Shown piece by piece: positions 12,133 to 23,938 of a DNA stretch of 64,000 nucleotides. The stretch covers positions 15,508,501 to 15,572,500 of the forward strand of contig OZ059899.1 in NCBI GenBank assembly GCA_964057225.1, in the 5' to 3' direction. Position 1 is the first letter of the stretch. Every line of letters begins with the position of its first letter. A model generated the notes under the pieces. That model was given only the letters and a program-made list of their open reading frames with translations, searched no databases and was not told the origin of the DNA. Source of the DNA: Auanema rhodensis. Its lineage: Eukaryota > Nematoda > Chromadorea > Rhabditida > Rhabditidae. Both the position numbers and the translations under genes were made by a program.

Positions 12133-12884
12133 AAGAAAAATTGAAAAAATGAAAAGAAAACTGAGAAAAGGAGAGTGTGAGAGGTAGCAGAATTGCAAAG
12201 AGAGTACGATTTCCGTATAGTAACCTGTGTATCTTGTTCATTTCAAATGAAACCTGAACGAACATACTGCTTTCTTACATACATAAGAAGGAGAAGAGAA
12301 GAAGAGGGTAACAGAGCTGTTAGTGTGATGAGAGGAAATGAAAGCAGAGTCTGTTGTTTCATCAGTAAAAATTTGATACACGAAACAAACCAAAAAGGCT
12401 TGACAGAGACAGACAACAAACGAACGAGATCAAATGAAGAGACAGACGAAATTCTACCAAAAATTGCTCCGAAAACATGTTTGAATTAAAAAAAAAAGGA
12501 AAAGAACAATGAAAACGTCTAGTAAGCAGGTGAACATGGTCATAATGAGGTTAAATAAAATGAAAAAAAAGTTAATTTGATAGAGTTAATAATGGAAAGA
12601 AATTCAAAATATGTGATGATTTATGATGAAACATACATGTTATTATAATTAAAATCAATAAAAGTTATAATAATAATAATTCTTTTGAACAATAACTATG
12701 TACGAAAAAGTTTGAATGAACAAAAACTTGTTTAAAATTTAAAAATATGCAATAACATACGAATGAAAATGGTATTTCTTAATACAAATTGGTGAGGGAG
12801 CTGAAACTTAAGCTGATAGAACTATGAGGGAGTTAGTTGTTTTCAGTTCAAAGAAGTAAATGAGTAGCAAGAAAGTCAGAAAGG

Positions 12885-12938
12885 GGAGAGAGAGAGAGAG
12901 AAAGAGAGAGGGAGAGAGAGAGAGAGAGGGAGAGAGAA
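12885..12938. repeat. (GA)n tract
   Basis: GA dinucleotides with occasional AAA or GGG interruptions, on the purine-rich + strand of the interval. Confidence 0.9.
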
Positions 12939-14599
12939 GTTAGTTCAGAATAGTCAATAATAGAACACAAATCGAAACTGAGAAGACTAATCTATTCATA
13001 AAGAGAAGTGGATGGAATGAAAAAATGTAGTTTATGGGAAAGTTCATTACGAGAAAAAGAAAGAAAGAGAGAGAGATTGAGAAGAGGTGAGAAAAGGTGA
13101 GGGTGGCATAAATATTTAAAAGATATTATCTGAAAAATCTCTGCAATTCTCTATTTTATCTCGTATTATCTTTTTCTCTCTCTCTTTCTATCTGTTCATT
13201 TTCCTCGATCAGCTTTCAACATGAAGGGAGAGAGAGAGAGAGAGAAAAAAGAAAGAAAACAAGCAACACATATGTGACGAAGATGACGACGTCTAAGATG
13301 AACATGAAGCCAACTGATGAAACAACATGAATGAAGTTTTCACATTCTAATCGGATGAGAATCTCAAGTATCAGAAGTTGAATAGAAAATTGTTTTAAAT
13401 TCTATTTTGGCACAAAAAAGGCTGGCTGCTTCAACTGCTGTTACTGCTGTTGTTGATGTTGCTGACAAAAGCCAGCAGAAACAGAACGTACCGAATAACT
13501 GGTGGACGGACTGCTCGACTGACTAAAGGAAGAAAGCAACAAAAAAGACACAACATCTTTTCTGTTCGTTCAGATATAACAGCATCAACAACAGAAGCTT
13601 TACCACGACTCAATTACTCATCAGCATTACTCAGTAGACTATAACATGATGTAGAAAAAGATTGATGAAGTGAGGAAGATGGATGGTAAAGTAAGGTGAA
13701 TTGGAAAGAAGAAGAAGAAGAAGAAAAAGAAGAAGCTTAGATGTTTCGCGCGATAAACAACAAACTTCAAAACAATATTTCAAAGATATAGAAATTGACT
13801 TACATTAGATGGAAAAGTATAAATATCAGCGAAGATATAAGCAGCGTAGAGAGATAAGAGATAGAAGAGAAAAGACAACAACTGCAACCATATAACTGAA
13901 GTAGTACATGAAGCAGCAGCAGAAGAAGAACAAGCCTTGAGTTCAGATAGCTAACGATGAGATGATTGCATAGATTGAAATGGAATAACATATCAAAGCA
14001 TTGAAAAATATAATTATTAGAAGTTGAAGAAAAGGACGTTTGTGATGAATATAGAAGGAGGAGAGGGGGAGGGGGACGCCAGTAAGCAAGAAAAGAAATC
14101 AATGAAAGAGAAATAGGAAATCAAAGTTGAGGAGGGCAATATGTTGTTTAGTTCGTGCCTATAACAATCATTATTTTGAAAACAATGATGACGATAAAGG
14201 ATAGTAATGGTAAGAAATTAGAGTGATAAAGAGGGAAATAGAAAGAGAGGGAGGAAAATAAAGTGAGAAAGAGAGAGAGAGAGAGAGAATTGTGATAACA
14301 GGTGAGAAAAGTTATCTGACAAAAGGTAAAAAATGATGACGTGAGGACAACTTGTTCAATGACTAACCCGAGGGGAAGTGCAATTGAAGAAAGGGGGAGG
14401 ACGATGAAGATGAAGGTGTTGATGATATGACGATGATATTATACGGATTGTATAATACAAATATTAAAACTCAATGTATTCTAATAGAATTAATTATAAA
14501 ATTAATAGTAAAAATAAAATTATTTATACTTTTATATATATTTAAACATTTTTTATCATAAACAAAATGACGACGACGACAACGAAGCGTGGGAGAATT

Positions 14600-14601
<2 letters not shown>

Positions 14602-14669
<68 letters not shown>
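14602..14669. repeat. Long perfect (GA)n tract
   Basis: About 33 uninterrupted GA units. It marks the right end of the purine-rich part of the 8.4-20 kb interval. Confidence 0.95.
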
Positions 14670-14672
<3 letters not shown>

Positions 14673-14904
14673 TAAGTATGGAACGTAATACACACAGTAC
14701 AATACAAAAAAAGGAAGTCAAATGAAAAGAAACAATTGTTTTTTAATCTGTAACTACAAATTAATGATTACTACACAACAAAACAGTCAATAATATTTAA
14801 AACAAAAGGTTTTTAAATTGAAAAATAAAAAAATATTAATTCGTATTGAATTATCTTAATTACAAGTTCCAGATATTTTCTTTTTGGAAATGTTTGAAAG
14901 ACCG

Positions 14905-14936
<32 letters not shown>

Positions 14937-15635
14937 GGAGATGTAATGGTTTGAAGAAGACAGATAGACAAAAAACAAAGAATAAGATGAAGAAGAAGGA
15001 TCAACTCATTTTCCACGACATTTTGAAAAGTTTGTTTTAGTCTCTTTTCTTTTCTCTCATATGTACATCAATGTGCATCCTCCTCATGTCTGTCTGTCTT
15101 CTTCTTTTATCAATGCAGCTCTTTCCCTCTTTCCCTCTTTCTCTCTTTCTCTCTTTCTCTCTTTCTCTTTCTCTCTCTCTCTATCATTCTCACTTCTCTC
15201 ACGCTTTTCAATAACTTCAACTGTACGTCTTTTTTTTGTGTTGATCAACGATGAAAAATAATAAGAAAATGCGTTAAAAAAAGCAAAAAAGAAAAGAAAA
15301 TAGTATTGAGAAAACGAGATTAAGTATAACGTATAAGAAAAGAATAATTATAACTTATAATCCTCTGTATATTGATTCAGATACTGAAGATCATGTATCA
15401 GAATGGTTTCAGACATCAAATGCTTTGACCAAGAACGATATTACTATCCTGAAAAGCTTTTCTTTCTCTACATAGCTAACTAACTAACTAACTAAACTAA
15501 CGCTACTCCAAAACATGTGACACACTGTGACCTCGTCATCACCATCTACTCCCTCTCTTCCCGCGTTGCTTCCTCTCTCTCTCTATCTCTATCTCTCTAC
15601 GCCTTTTCTACTTGTCCTCCTTTCATCAATCCTAG

Positions 15636-15685
15636 CACCCGATGGTCCTCACTCTCCGATACTTTTAGAGGATGAATGTCTATTG
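15636..15685 (+). CDS. Weak candidate short internal exon
   Basis: Fifty bases between a good acceptor (TTTCATCAATCCTAG) and a GT donor, with one clean frame encoding PDGPHSPILLEDECLL. The composition is unlike the surrounding CT repeats. No family recognised, and the opposite strand is also open, so this is only a candidate. Confidence 0.15.
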
Positions 15686-16091
15686 GTTCATTGCCTGACC
15701 CATCATTTTGGTCTTTTTTTTTCTATTTTCTGGTTGGATTGTATCCCATATTTCATTGTTATGTCTAATATTCTATGACATACCATCAAGCAAGGCATTG
15801 TTTATTGAAAATCAGTTGACAAAACCAATTTTACTAAGTGAATAAGTGGATGTCTCATATGATTCATGCTTCTATCATATATATGAATTTACTGTAATTC
15901 ATATAATCCATATTCAACAAGCATTTTAGCTTTAAAACATGACGAGAATGTTGTTTGATCTTCAGGATATTCTCATGATAATTAGATTCAAGTAATTGAC
16001 TGTTTTTCTTACTATTTCTCTTGTAATCAAAGCAGAAACTAGTAATTATTATAACTTTGAATTATGCTTTATGTTAGTTAATTGAGATAAA

Positions 16092-16150
16092 AAGAGAGAG
16101 AGGGAGGGAGAGGGAGAGAGAGAGGGAGAGAGAGAGGGAGAGAGAGAGAG
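16092..16150. repeat. (GA/GGGA)n tract
   Basis: Irregular GA and GGGA units on the + strand, just before the DNA turns AT-rich. Confidence 0.9.
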
Positions 16151-17825
16151 AAAAGCTGATTGAAATACAAAAGCAAAATACTCTTAGTGTTTGTTTGACC
16201 GTGTCTCTGAAAATGGACTTCCGTTCGGCTTATCACATTTTAATCAGAATTACGTCAGAAAAGATAGTTAGTATGTACATATAAGGTATCAAAGAATAAA
16301 AAAAATAGCAAATAATTTGAAACTTATACCTCAGACCATATAGATAATGAAAATTGATATGATTTAAAGATTTTTAAACAAAAGAACGAATTTGAAAAAC
16401 AACAACTCCATATGCTATTTATTATGATTTTTTCAGAAAAATAAAATAACATTCGAATGTTATATAATTGAAATTATTTGAATAATATTATATACATATA
16501 CAATATACTTTAATAAAACTTCAAATACTTTTTTAATGATTGAAATGAAATAAAAGAACATTTGAAATGTTTTGAAGAAACTTTCAAAACTATATGATAG
16601 TTGGTCCACATTTATATAAATTAGAGCAATGTCTGTCTCTATTTATCAGTTGTTTTCACACATAGTTAATATAGTAAAAGACGACTTTCTTTCATTTATT
16701 ATGAAAAGTTAATATATTATTATATTTTTAACTAAATAATATACTTAAAATATTAAATATACAATATATTATGATGTTTTAAAATGAAAATAATCATATG
16801 TTTTCTATATATTTTTTGTATTGATTATTTTCTAAATATGCTTGAGCATATTTGTTTGGTACTTAGTATTGGGAAATATTTCTGAAAATACTTAAGAAAA
16901 ACAGTTTCTTGAGCAATCCCAACCCCCCGCACTTCCATCCATCGTTGTCTCAGTCTCTGTCCTCGTCTCGTGCTGCTCTTGCTATCCATTCTTCTGCTCC
17001 TCCACTTTCATACAAAGAAATAGCTTTTTTTTTTGAAAATTTATAATGATAATAACAAGTAAATATAATAGACAAATACATAAGAAATGCTCAAATATTT
17101 TCATACAATATTAAAACTCAGTTTAATTGTATAATTATTGTGATTAAAATTAAAATAATTATCAAAAGTGAAAAAAAACGGCGTATATATATGCACCAAG
17201 TGCTATCGAATTAATTCAAAATAAAATGATGTCATAGATTATAAATATATAAATATTATTATATAATGATAATAATAATAATATAATTATTATGATTATA
17301 AAATAGTCTCGTCCAGAATTTTCCACATAGAATATATAGTATATACTATATTATGTATACAAGTACTATGTACTATGTTCATTTGATTCAATTTTTGAAA
17401 TATGCTCTGACTTTCAAGTTGATGAAAGTCAACCCAATTCAACCAGTTTAGTAGTGCACACGTGATCTGTGCAGAACAAAAACCAAAAAAAGAATAAACG
17501 ACTTAATATGTCAACTACAAATTTGATATTTTTGAGCAAATAAAGTGAAAATTAGTTCAAATTAGATAGAAAGAAATGAAAATACAAATTATATTTTACA
17601 TGTTTTTACATGTGTTCTCTACTTTTGTAAATTTTTAAAGAAAAAGAAGTTATTATTAAATTCAAATATATTCATATTTATATATATATATATGTCTATG
17701 TATATAATATACAATTTCTTCTTCTTTTTCTTTTTTTTTCTAGATTTGTAGATTAAATTGATGTTTTTAAGTTGAAGATTGTTTAGTTTAGTTACATAGA
17801 TGATGATGTATAGTACACTTCTTCA

Positions 17826-17843
17826 ACTTTCGTTCGCGAAAGT
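17826..17843. other. Small perfect hairpin with TTCG loop
   Basis: ACTTTCG and CGAAAGT form a 7-bp stem closing a TTCG loop, within very AT-rich DNA about 2.3 kb upstream of the galectin gene. It could be chance or part of a transcript end. Function unknown. Confidence 0.4.
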
Positions 17844-20151
17844 AATACTCCAATAAAAGTTTTTTATTTGATTTCTGTTACAAAAGAAAAGAAAGTTGTT
17901 GAAATTTCAATACAACTTAGAATAAGATTACACAAGACACTTAAGAAGATAAATACAAATAGAATAAAAAATAATAAAAATTAATATTTTTATTAAAAAT
18001 TGGTTTTAGGTCGAAAAACAACTAAGCGTAATACGTGTACACGTGACCTGCTCAGTTTATTTATAATTCATATCTTTTAAAAGCCGGTCCGTTAGTATAT
18101 ATTTTTTTTTGAAAAAAAAAACATTTTTGTGAAAGGTAATTCAGTAATGGAATTCAATAAGAAATGCTCAAAAGCCACCATTTCTCAGCGACAACTTAGG
18201 TAAATACGATATATGCATAAGGTGAAACTTGCTACTTTATAGATCATAATCCTCGTTTTATTAATTCCTCTGACATTTTAAGAAAGATCATAACCAAAAG
18301 CTTTGAACCTTTATAGGGATCAAGCCTGAGCAAAATGCTATCGATAAAGTTCTTGCAGAGATAAATTTAGAGTCACGTGAATGACAATATAATATTTGGG
18401 ATAATAGAAGATTTAAAAAGTTTGTTCTATATCTTTAAATGCAAATTGATAATTATAATATCAAAAACATGAAAGATCTTACATCATTTGTTATTTTTGA
18501 TGCAAAGATCAGTGAACAAAAAAAAGTTTTTCTGACTCATTCCTTTTGAAGAACTGTAATGATTCTTCCAATTTTGAAAAATAGTTTTAAAAAAGTCGGA
18601 TGTAGGAGGTAAAATCATAAACTTCTGAATTTCTAAGTTAATGTTATCTTTCCTAAGCTTTCTTGTATAACTCAATGTATATGTACGGAATGGTTGCATT
18701 AACATCGTTAGTGTTTAGGCGAAATTCAGAAGTCAGCAACGTATTCGTGAAGCACAGATGAATAATACTCGAAAAAAAAAAAGGTAATTATTTTATATTC
18801 TTATATTCTATTTTCATTATTATAAGATAATTAAAGTAAACTAGAATATTCTAGAATAAGCATACTCTTCTATGAATATTATTTAATGATCTGATGACGT
18901 TTTTTTAAAATCATTTCATGGCTCATGAATGAAATTATAGAGCAACATGTTATCAGTAATATTATAAACATATAATATTCTTATTTCATATACATTTCTT
19001 TCAGTTTATTCAAGTTTTGCTTTAAGATAATTGAAAATAGTTTCCACATTGTACTTCCGTTAGCTAAGTGGGATCCAGGGCTAAGGGAAAGAGTTCTCGT
19101 TCTTAATCTTATATTTCTGATTCATTATTTGTAGTCGATATTTCATCTGAATATCAATCTAATTCAATTTGCTTTTTCGCAGAATCTTCCAAAACCTTCA
19201 CAATTATATCTCATTGCTACTGAAAAATTGAATTTCTAACTTGTAGATTACTGAACTTTCTAGAATGATTCTCCAACTTCTAACTCTATTCATAGAATTA
19301 AACTGAATTTTTACTTGAAGCCAAATGAGGAGATTGTAATTCTTCTGTATCTTCTGCACTTTTTAGTACTTTCCTGGAATTGTTTAAGCTGGAAGATTCT
19401 AAAAGGATATTGTCCCGAATACAAAAATGCCTTTTTGAGGTGTCTCTCTCATTCTATTTTTGATTTTCTCTGATTTTTTGATAATTAAGTTCACAACCTC
19501 TTATACAATCAAAAATTAATAATTTTAGTTTCGTAAAAAATTGAAATTGAAACTTACAAATGAAACATGAAGCATGAATCAGTTTGCAAAGTAAAAATGA
19601 ATCATATAAAAGTAACCTGATGAAAAAAGTGGATAATTCATTTCTACTGAGCAATCATGTATTTAAAGAACGTGAAGTCAACAACCGAATCAATTTCATG
19701 TTTCAGCTTCGTTATCAACAAATGATTATTGCGATCTATTCTATTATGACTATCTTTGGTGGAAATATGCCTATTTCACAAGATGCTTTTGATTGAGAAG
19801 CTTGTGATAAAAGCAAACATGTCGTGATTTCATTTATTTACTTTTCCACTATATACTGCATTTAATTTTTTTTTCAGCATTTCGATAACCCTTACTAGAA
19901 ATATTCACTTTCATATTCGAAAAAAGATTCTGCTCTGCTTGAAATATTGTTTTTTCTCTATTTTTCAATGTTTCAACAGAGAATTCAAATACTTTAATCG
20001 ATATTTATTATTTTTTTTGTGCTCAAATCTCAATCATAGAACTTTTATCATTCTTGTGTTTCATACTTTCTTTTGAATTAGCTTTGTCATACTAACAAGA
20101 TATTTGGATTTGTTTCAGCTGAACAGCAATACAGATCTACAAATCCAGAAA

Positions 20152-22066
20152 ATGACAAGTCAAAAATTTCCATTTCCCGTGAGTTTTATAATAAAAATAA
20201 TTATTTTAATTTTTTTGAATGTATGTATTATAAGCATTTTCTTATATATTTAGACCATGCCTTTCTCTCGTGAAATTCATAATGGATGTGCTATAAATAC
20301 TTCAATTATTTTGAAAGGTAAACCTTACGCTGATCAAAAAAGGTTTTGTTTGTAACGTATAATTCAAATTTCTAAACATATTATGTTTAAGGACACTTAC
20401 ACTTCAACTTAAAAGTGAGAAAGATATCGCTCTTCACATAACTTTGCCGTTAGGTACACATGGAAAGGTTAATTTTAATTTTAAATTTCCTAATATTTTA
20501 CAATAAAATTCATATTCTTGAGTTGATCATATGACAGCTCATCTCATTTTGAAAAAGAAATGTCCGATGAGTCAGTTCATATCTAATTTCATAAATAAAC
20601 ATGATGATATCATTGTCAGTTTAACGGTATATTCTAGATGGTTGTAACTTCACAAGTGAATGGGAACTTCTCCAGTGCGATTGAAAAATCTATCTTCTTA
20701 CCTAATGATAATACTTTTCAATTTCATATTAGAATGAACACACACGCAGCAGAAGTAAAAACACATGGCATTATCTTCATTCAACTCTTTTCTTTCTAGA
20801 TCTACAACGATAATGTTCATCTTACTGATTTTGTTCATCGAGTTGATCCATTAGCTGTTAAAACGTTCTCTGTAGAAGGACCTGTGCTTGTTGAAGTCAT
20901 TCGTTTTGATCCGCCAAGCGGTAAGTATATTCAACATTTTTGAATATGGACGCCTATTCAGGAGCATCGTTGGATCCATTGCCATCTTACGAAGATGCTT
21001 CCAAGAACTCTATTCCTATTTCGTCAATGAGTCAGTTATCGTTAGGTAATATTGAAATATTCATTTCATACGATTTGATAGTTTTTCAGGACCCTCTTCT
21101 TCTCAACAACCTCAAACGAGGGGCATTCCAGTTTTGCCGTTACAGCCAGAGCTTTCTCGAAACCCCATACCTACTGCTCCATTTCCAAATTCTACAGTTC
21201 CTTATTCAACATCTTCAGCTCCCTATGTTCCTCCTTATCCTGCATCATCATCTAGCAAATCAGTATGAACAACATCTTTTTAATATATAAAGTAATCTTT
21301 TCCAGGAAGAGAAGAAAGTCCCATATCCAGAAAAAGAGTCTAATCAATTGCCTCCATCACTTCAACCATATAACATACCTTTCCAAGTAAGGAAACACTT
21401 TGAGGCACATAAACGAACATTTTTTAGCAAGCTGTTCCTATGAGCTCCCAGGGAACTATCAATCCTCAAGCTAATCCTGGAATCATACCTAATGGAGCTT
21501 CAGGAATGCCACCTATGTCAAACATTCCATCACAGGGAGGAGTTCCTATAGCCGGTGTAGCACCTATGATAAATCCAGGAATACCAGGAATGCCAGGAAC
21601 AACAATACCAGGAATGCCAGGAACTACAGTACCAGGAATACCAGGAACTACAGTACCAGGAATACCAACGGCATCAGTTAATCCTGTTGCTCAGATACAG
21701 CCTATGAGCTATCCATACAACCCCAACCCACCAGTCTATAACCCATATCAACAAAATCCACACACAACGGTAGAACCGATTAAGTTTGAGGGTTTCAGAA
21801 TAAGTTTTTTTTCAGATTGTGCATGCTCAACCAGTACCCGGAACAGTAATACAACAGCCTCAACTATACCAGCAATACCCTCAAGTTTATCAATACCCAA
21901 GTAATTTTAAAATCATTAAATTAATGACATATTAATTACTTTATAGTGTATGGTTATGGATGTCCCACGGTCTACTATGAAGAAGGATATGTAAGCGATT
22001 CATTTTACCTATAGATAACAAGTACATTCCTTTTAGGGACATCATCATCATCATCATCACTGTTGA
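20152..22066 (+). CDS. Galectin-type protein with Pro/Gly-rich tail and hepta-His C-terminus (12 exons)
   Basis: Exons joining in frame: 20152-20178, 20254-20342, 20392-20467, 20638-20754, 20800-20920, 20962-21045, 21090-21262, 21306-21386, 21428-21769, 21816-21900, 21947-21990 and 22037-22066, about 422 residues. Residues 10-143 form one galectin carbohydrate-recognition domain: MPFSREIHNGCAINTSIILK, KDIALHITLPLG, VVTSQVNGNF, FQFHIRMN, and VHLTDFVHRVDP ending in VEVIRFDPP. The usual sugar contacts (H-N-R, then W-G-E-E-R) are only partly kept: the first His is present, the Trp position is Phe and one Glu remains, so binding may be altered or lost. After LPSYEDAS comes a low-complexity tail rich in Pro, Ser, Tyr and Gln, with a 24-bp repeat encoding IPGMPGTT units. 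The last exon encodes Gly, seven His, Cys and stop. No signal peptide, as usual for galectins. An AG acceptor at 20118 upstream of the ATG suggests a 5' UTR intron or trans-splicing. Confidence 0.85.
21577..21671 (+). repeat. 24-bp in-frame tandem repeat in the galectin tail
   Basis: Three full and one partial 24-bp units encode IPGMPGTT, IPGMPGTT, VPGIPGTT and VPGIPT. Codon-level differences between units show they are not perfectly homogenised. The Pro-Gly-rich repeat is reminiscent of the tail of chimera-type galectins, but here it follows the lectin domain. Confidence 0.85.
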
Positions 22067-22611
22067 ATCAAATTATTAAAATATAATCTGGGTATTTCAC
22101 CACTACTACTAAAATAAAATAAATCGTTCTGTGTAACACACTTTTTTAAAAACAAATTGTTAGCAAAAAGCGGAACATAATTGTTAAATATAAAGAAGAT
22201 AAGATGTTTCAAGTTCTTGGCCACGGTTCTAATGAACAATAAACCTAGCAATGCATACAGAAAACAACCTTACACCAGCAGTAACTTACAGGATATACGA
22301 AACACAACATGTAAAATGCAAGAACATCGAACAAGTGGAGACTGTACATTCATCACTACACAGTAAGCAAAAAGTTGAGGTCGATCTTACAGTAAATACT
22401 GGGGAGAGACATGTAACAGGAAAAATAGATCGAAGCTGAAAAGCTTCTACGTATACAGATGACATAAAACAGGAATAACATGCAACGAAAAGTATTTTTT
22501 TTTGTAAAAAAAAATTAATTGAAACTCTAAGAATCCTGAGTCATGCATACAAACTGGCTTCTACATAGACTAGGTCAAATAAAGAAGTATTGATTCAAAC
22601 GATAAAATCAT
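22067..22611. other. Intergenic stretch between convergent genes
   Basis: About 545 bp between the stop codons of two convergent genes. AT-rich with short Lys/Asn/Thr-rich frames on both strands; nothing coding is supported. AATAAA-like motifs occur at 22113-22121 (+). Confidence 0.5.
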
Positions 22612-23938
22612 TTATGGACTATGATCCTCCCTTTCTTTTCGAGGAGTTTTCTTGGGACTAAAGACTAGATGAACCTTTGGCCGTTCCCGAAACTAAAATG
22701 TTCAAATTTATACATAATGTTTTCTTTCCGAGATGTGAAACCTTTTTTTCTTCTTCAACGGTTCCTCCGGTATTTGATAAAAACAATTCTATATGAGATT
22801 TAGCATTTTCGCAGTGACGCGCATTTTGACCTATAACTTCCACAGGAAATTCTCCGTCCTTTTTTGATTCAGTATGAAGCTGGAAATTAAATAATCGACT
22901 CAAAGAATAGTCGGTATCTCCGAACAGTAATAGAACAACCGGTAGCATCTTCAATTCTTTTTTTGTTAACACCACGTGTTCCGATCAGTCGAGGAGCATC
23001 CGAAGAACGGACCATGAACATCAAACGTTCTTTTCTTCTTGTACCGTTGATCCGAATTTGAGATACTTCGTTACTTACTTCGGTTGATGAACCCTATAAA
23101 ATTGAAATAAATAAGATTGGCACAAATTCAAGACTTACCAAGGAGGCAGATCTTTCCTGCTGACCTTCGTTGCCTCCATAGTATCTTGCGAAAGGTTCGT
23201 TCCAAGTAGTAGCACAGTCCGGAGAATTCACATGTTGATGTTCCGTAGCTAAAAACATTAAAATCAATAGTTGAGCCTATTTTTTCTTAGAAAAACGCAC
23301 CACTAGGAAATCGTGAAAAATCCGTATCTGGAGCAGTGTCTTCGAATACTGAAAATTGATGGCACATACGATCGATCATTGCTCGAGCATGATTAACAGA
23401 TTCAATAGGCCCGTACCAACTTACAGTACCATTCAATTCAATCTGAAATAAATGCATCTGTCACTAAAATCAAAAATGTGAGATACTAATAGGTCAGCCA
23501 CTCCAGTCTCTCTCATTAAAAGATGTTTGAAAAGTGAAATGAGAGCAACTTGATGAATGCTGTATTGTACTGTTTGACTATGAACACATAGTTGACTTAA
23601 AAGAGATACTCGCATGGCTCTGAAAGTGCTTGGGTTGTATTTCTCTGATAACATGAGTAATTGTACTGACTTTTTCATATCACAATCATGCCATGCTTTC
23701 TTCAAAGAATTTTCAATACTTTGGACATGGGTGGATTCCTCATGCGAGATGGCAATACAGTCTTCTTCGAGATTGAACTCAGCACAACCAGAATCTTCTA
23801 ATGATGACAACGTGTCACTTCCTTCTTTTTCTAAGAAAAAAAAAATTTTTTTAGTTCCTCTTTTTTCTTGCCTCGTAGAAAACGCAGGAATTCCTTAGAG
23901 GCAGGTATACAATCAGTAACAGTTGCCCGAGATGACAT
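22612..23938 (-). CDS. KH-domain RNA-binding protein, family unassigned (7 exons)
   Basis: Exons on the minus strand that join in frame: 23938-23872, 23830-23487, 23442-23301, 23248-23139, 23093-22926, 22879-22742 and 22692-22612, about 349 residues. A classical type-I KH domain spans residues 245-315: [18 protein letters not shown] with the GxxG loop GTRG at 259-262, then [15 protein letters not shown], and after the exon junction [20 protein letters not shown]. Residues 85-185 (MRVSLLSQ..., [28 protein letters not shown]) look like a second, degenerate KH fold without GxxG. The C-terminus is basic and Lys/Glu/Arg-rich. Intron 1 (23871-23831) starts with GC. Single-exon reading of the KH exon is misleading: a frame change is resolved only by the intron 22925-22880. 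I first compared it with FMR1 and BicC proteins but cannot assign a family. RNA binding is inferred from the domain. Confidence 0.72.

Larger units (their letters stand above)
8405..20118. other. 11.7-kb gene-poor interval between divergent genes
   Basis: No gene with recognisable domains. From 8.4 to about 14.7 kb the + strand is markedly purine-rich with many (GA)n tracts and scattered (GAA) or (GAC) units, so the minus strand is pyrimidine-rich. A mixed stretch at 14.9-16.2 kb holds both CT and GA tracts. From 16.2 to 20 kb the DNA is extremely AT-rich with few microsatellites. The interval separates PISD (-) from the galectin gene (+) and so contains both promoters. Two weak candidate exons (11977-12132 and 15636-15685) are listed separately. 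Other long frames here are repeat translations. Confidence 0.6.

Noticed and set aside
20940-21904. Arrestin-domain protein
   Set aside because: The Pro-rich tail first suggested an arrestin-type adaptor, but the spliced upstream exons read as a galectin domain.
22658-22975. 105-residue minus-strand frame [11 protein letters not shown]...
   Set aside because: It merges two exons and the intron between them, partly in the wrong frame. Removing the intron 22925-22880 gives an intact KH domain.
22612-23938. FMR1/FXR or Bicaudal-C assignment for the KH gene
   Set aside because: No Tudor domain precedes it and the number and spacing of KH units do not match either family well enough to name it.
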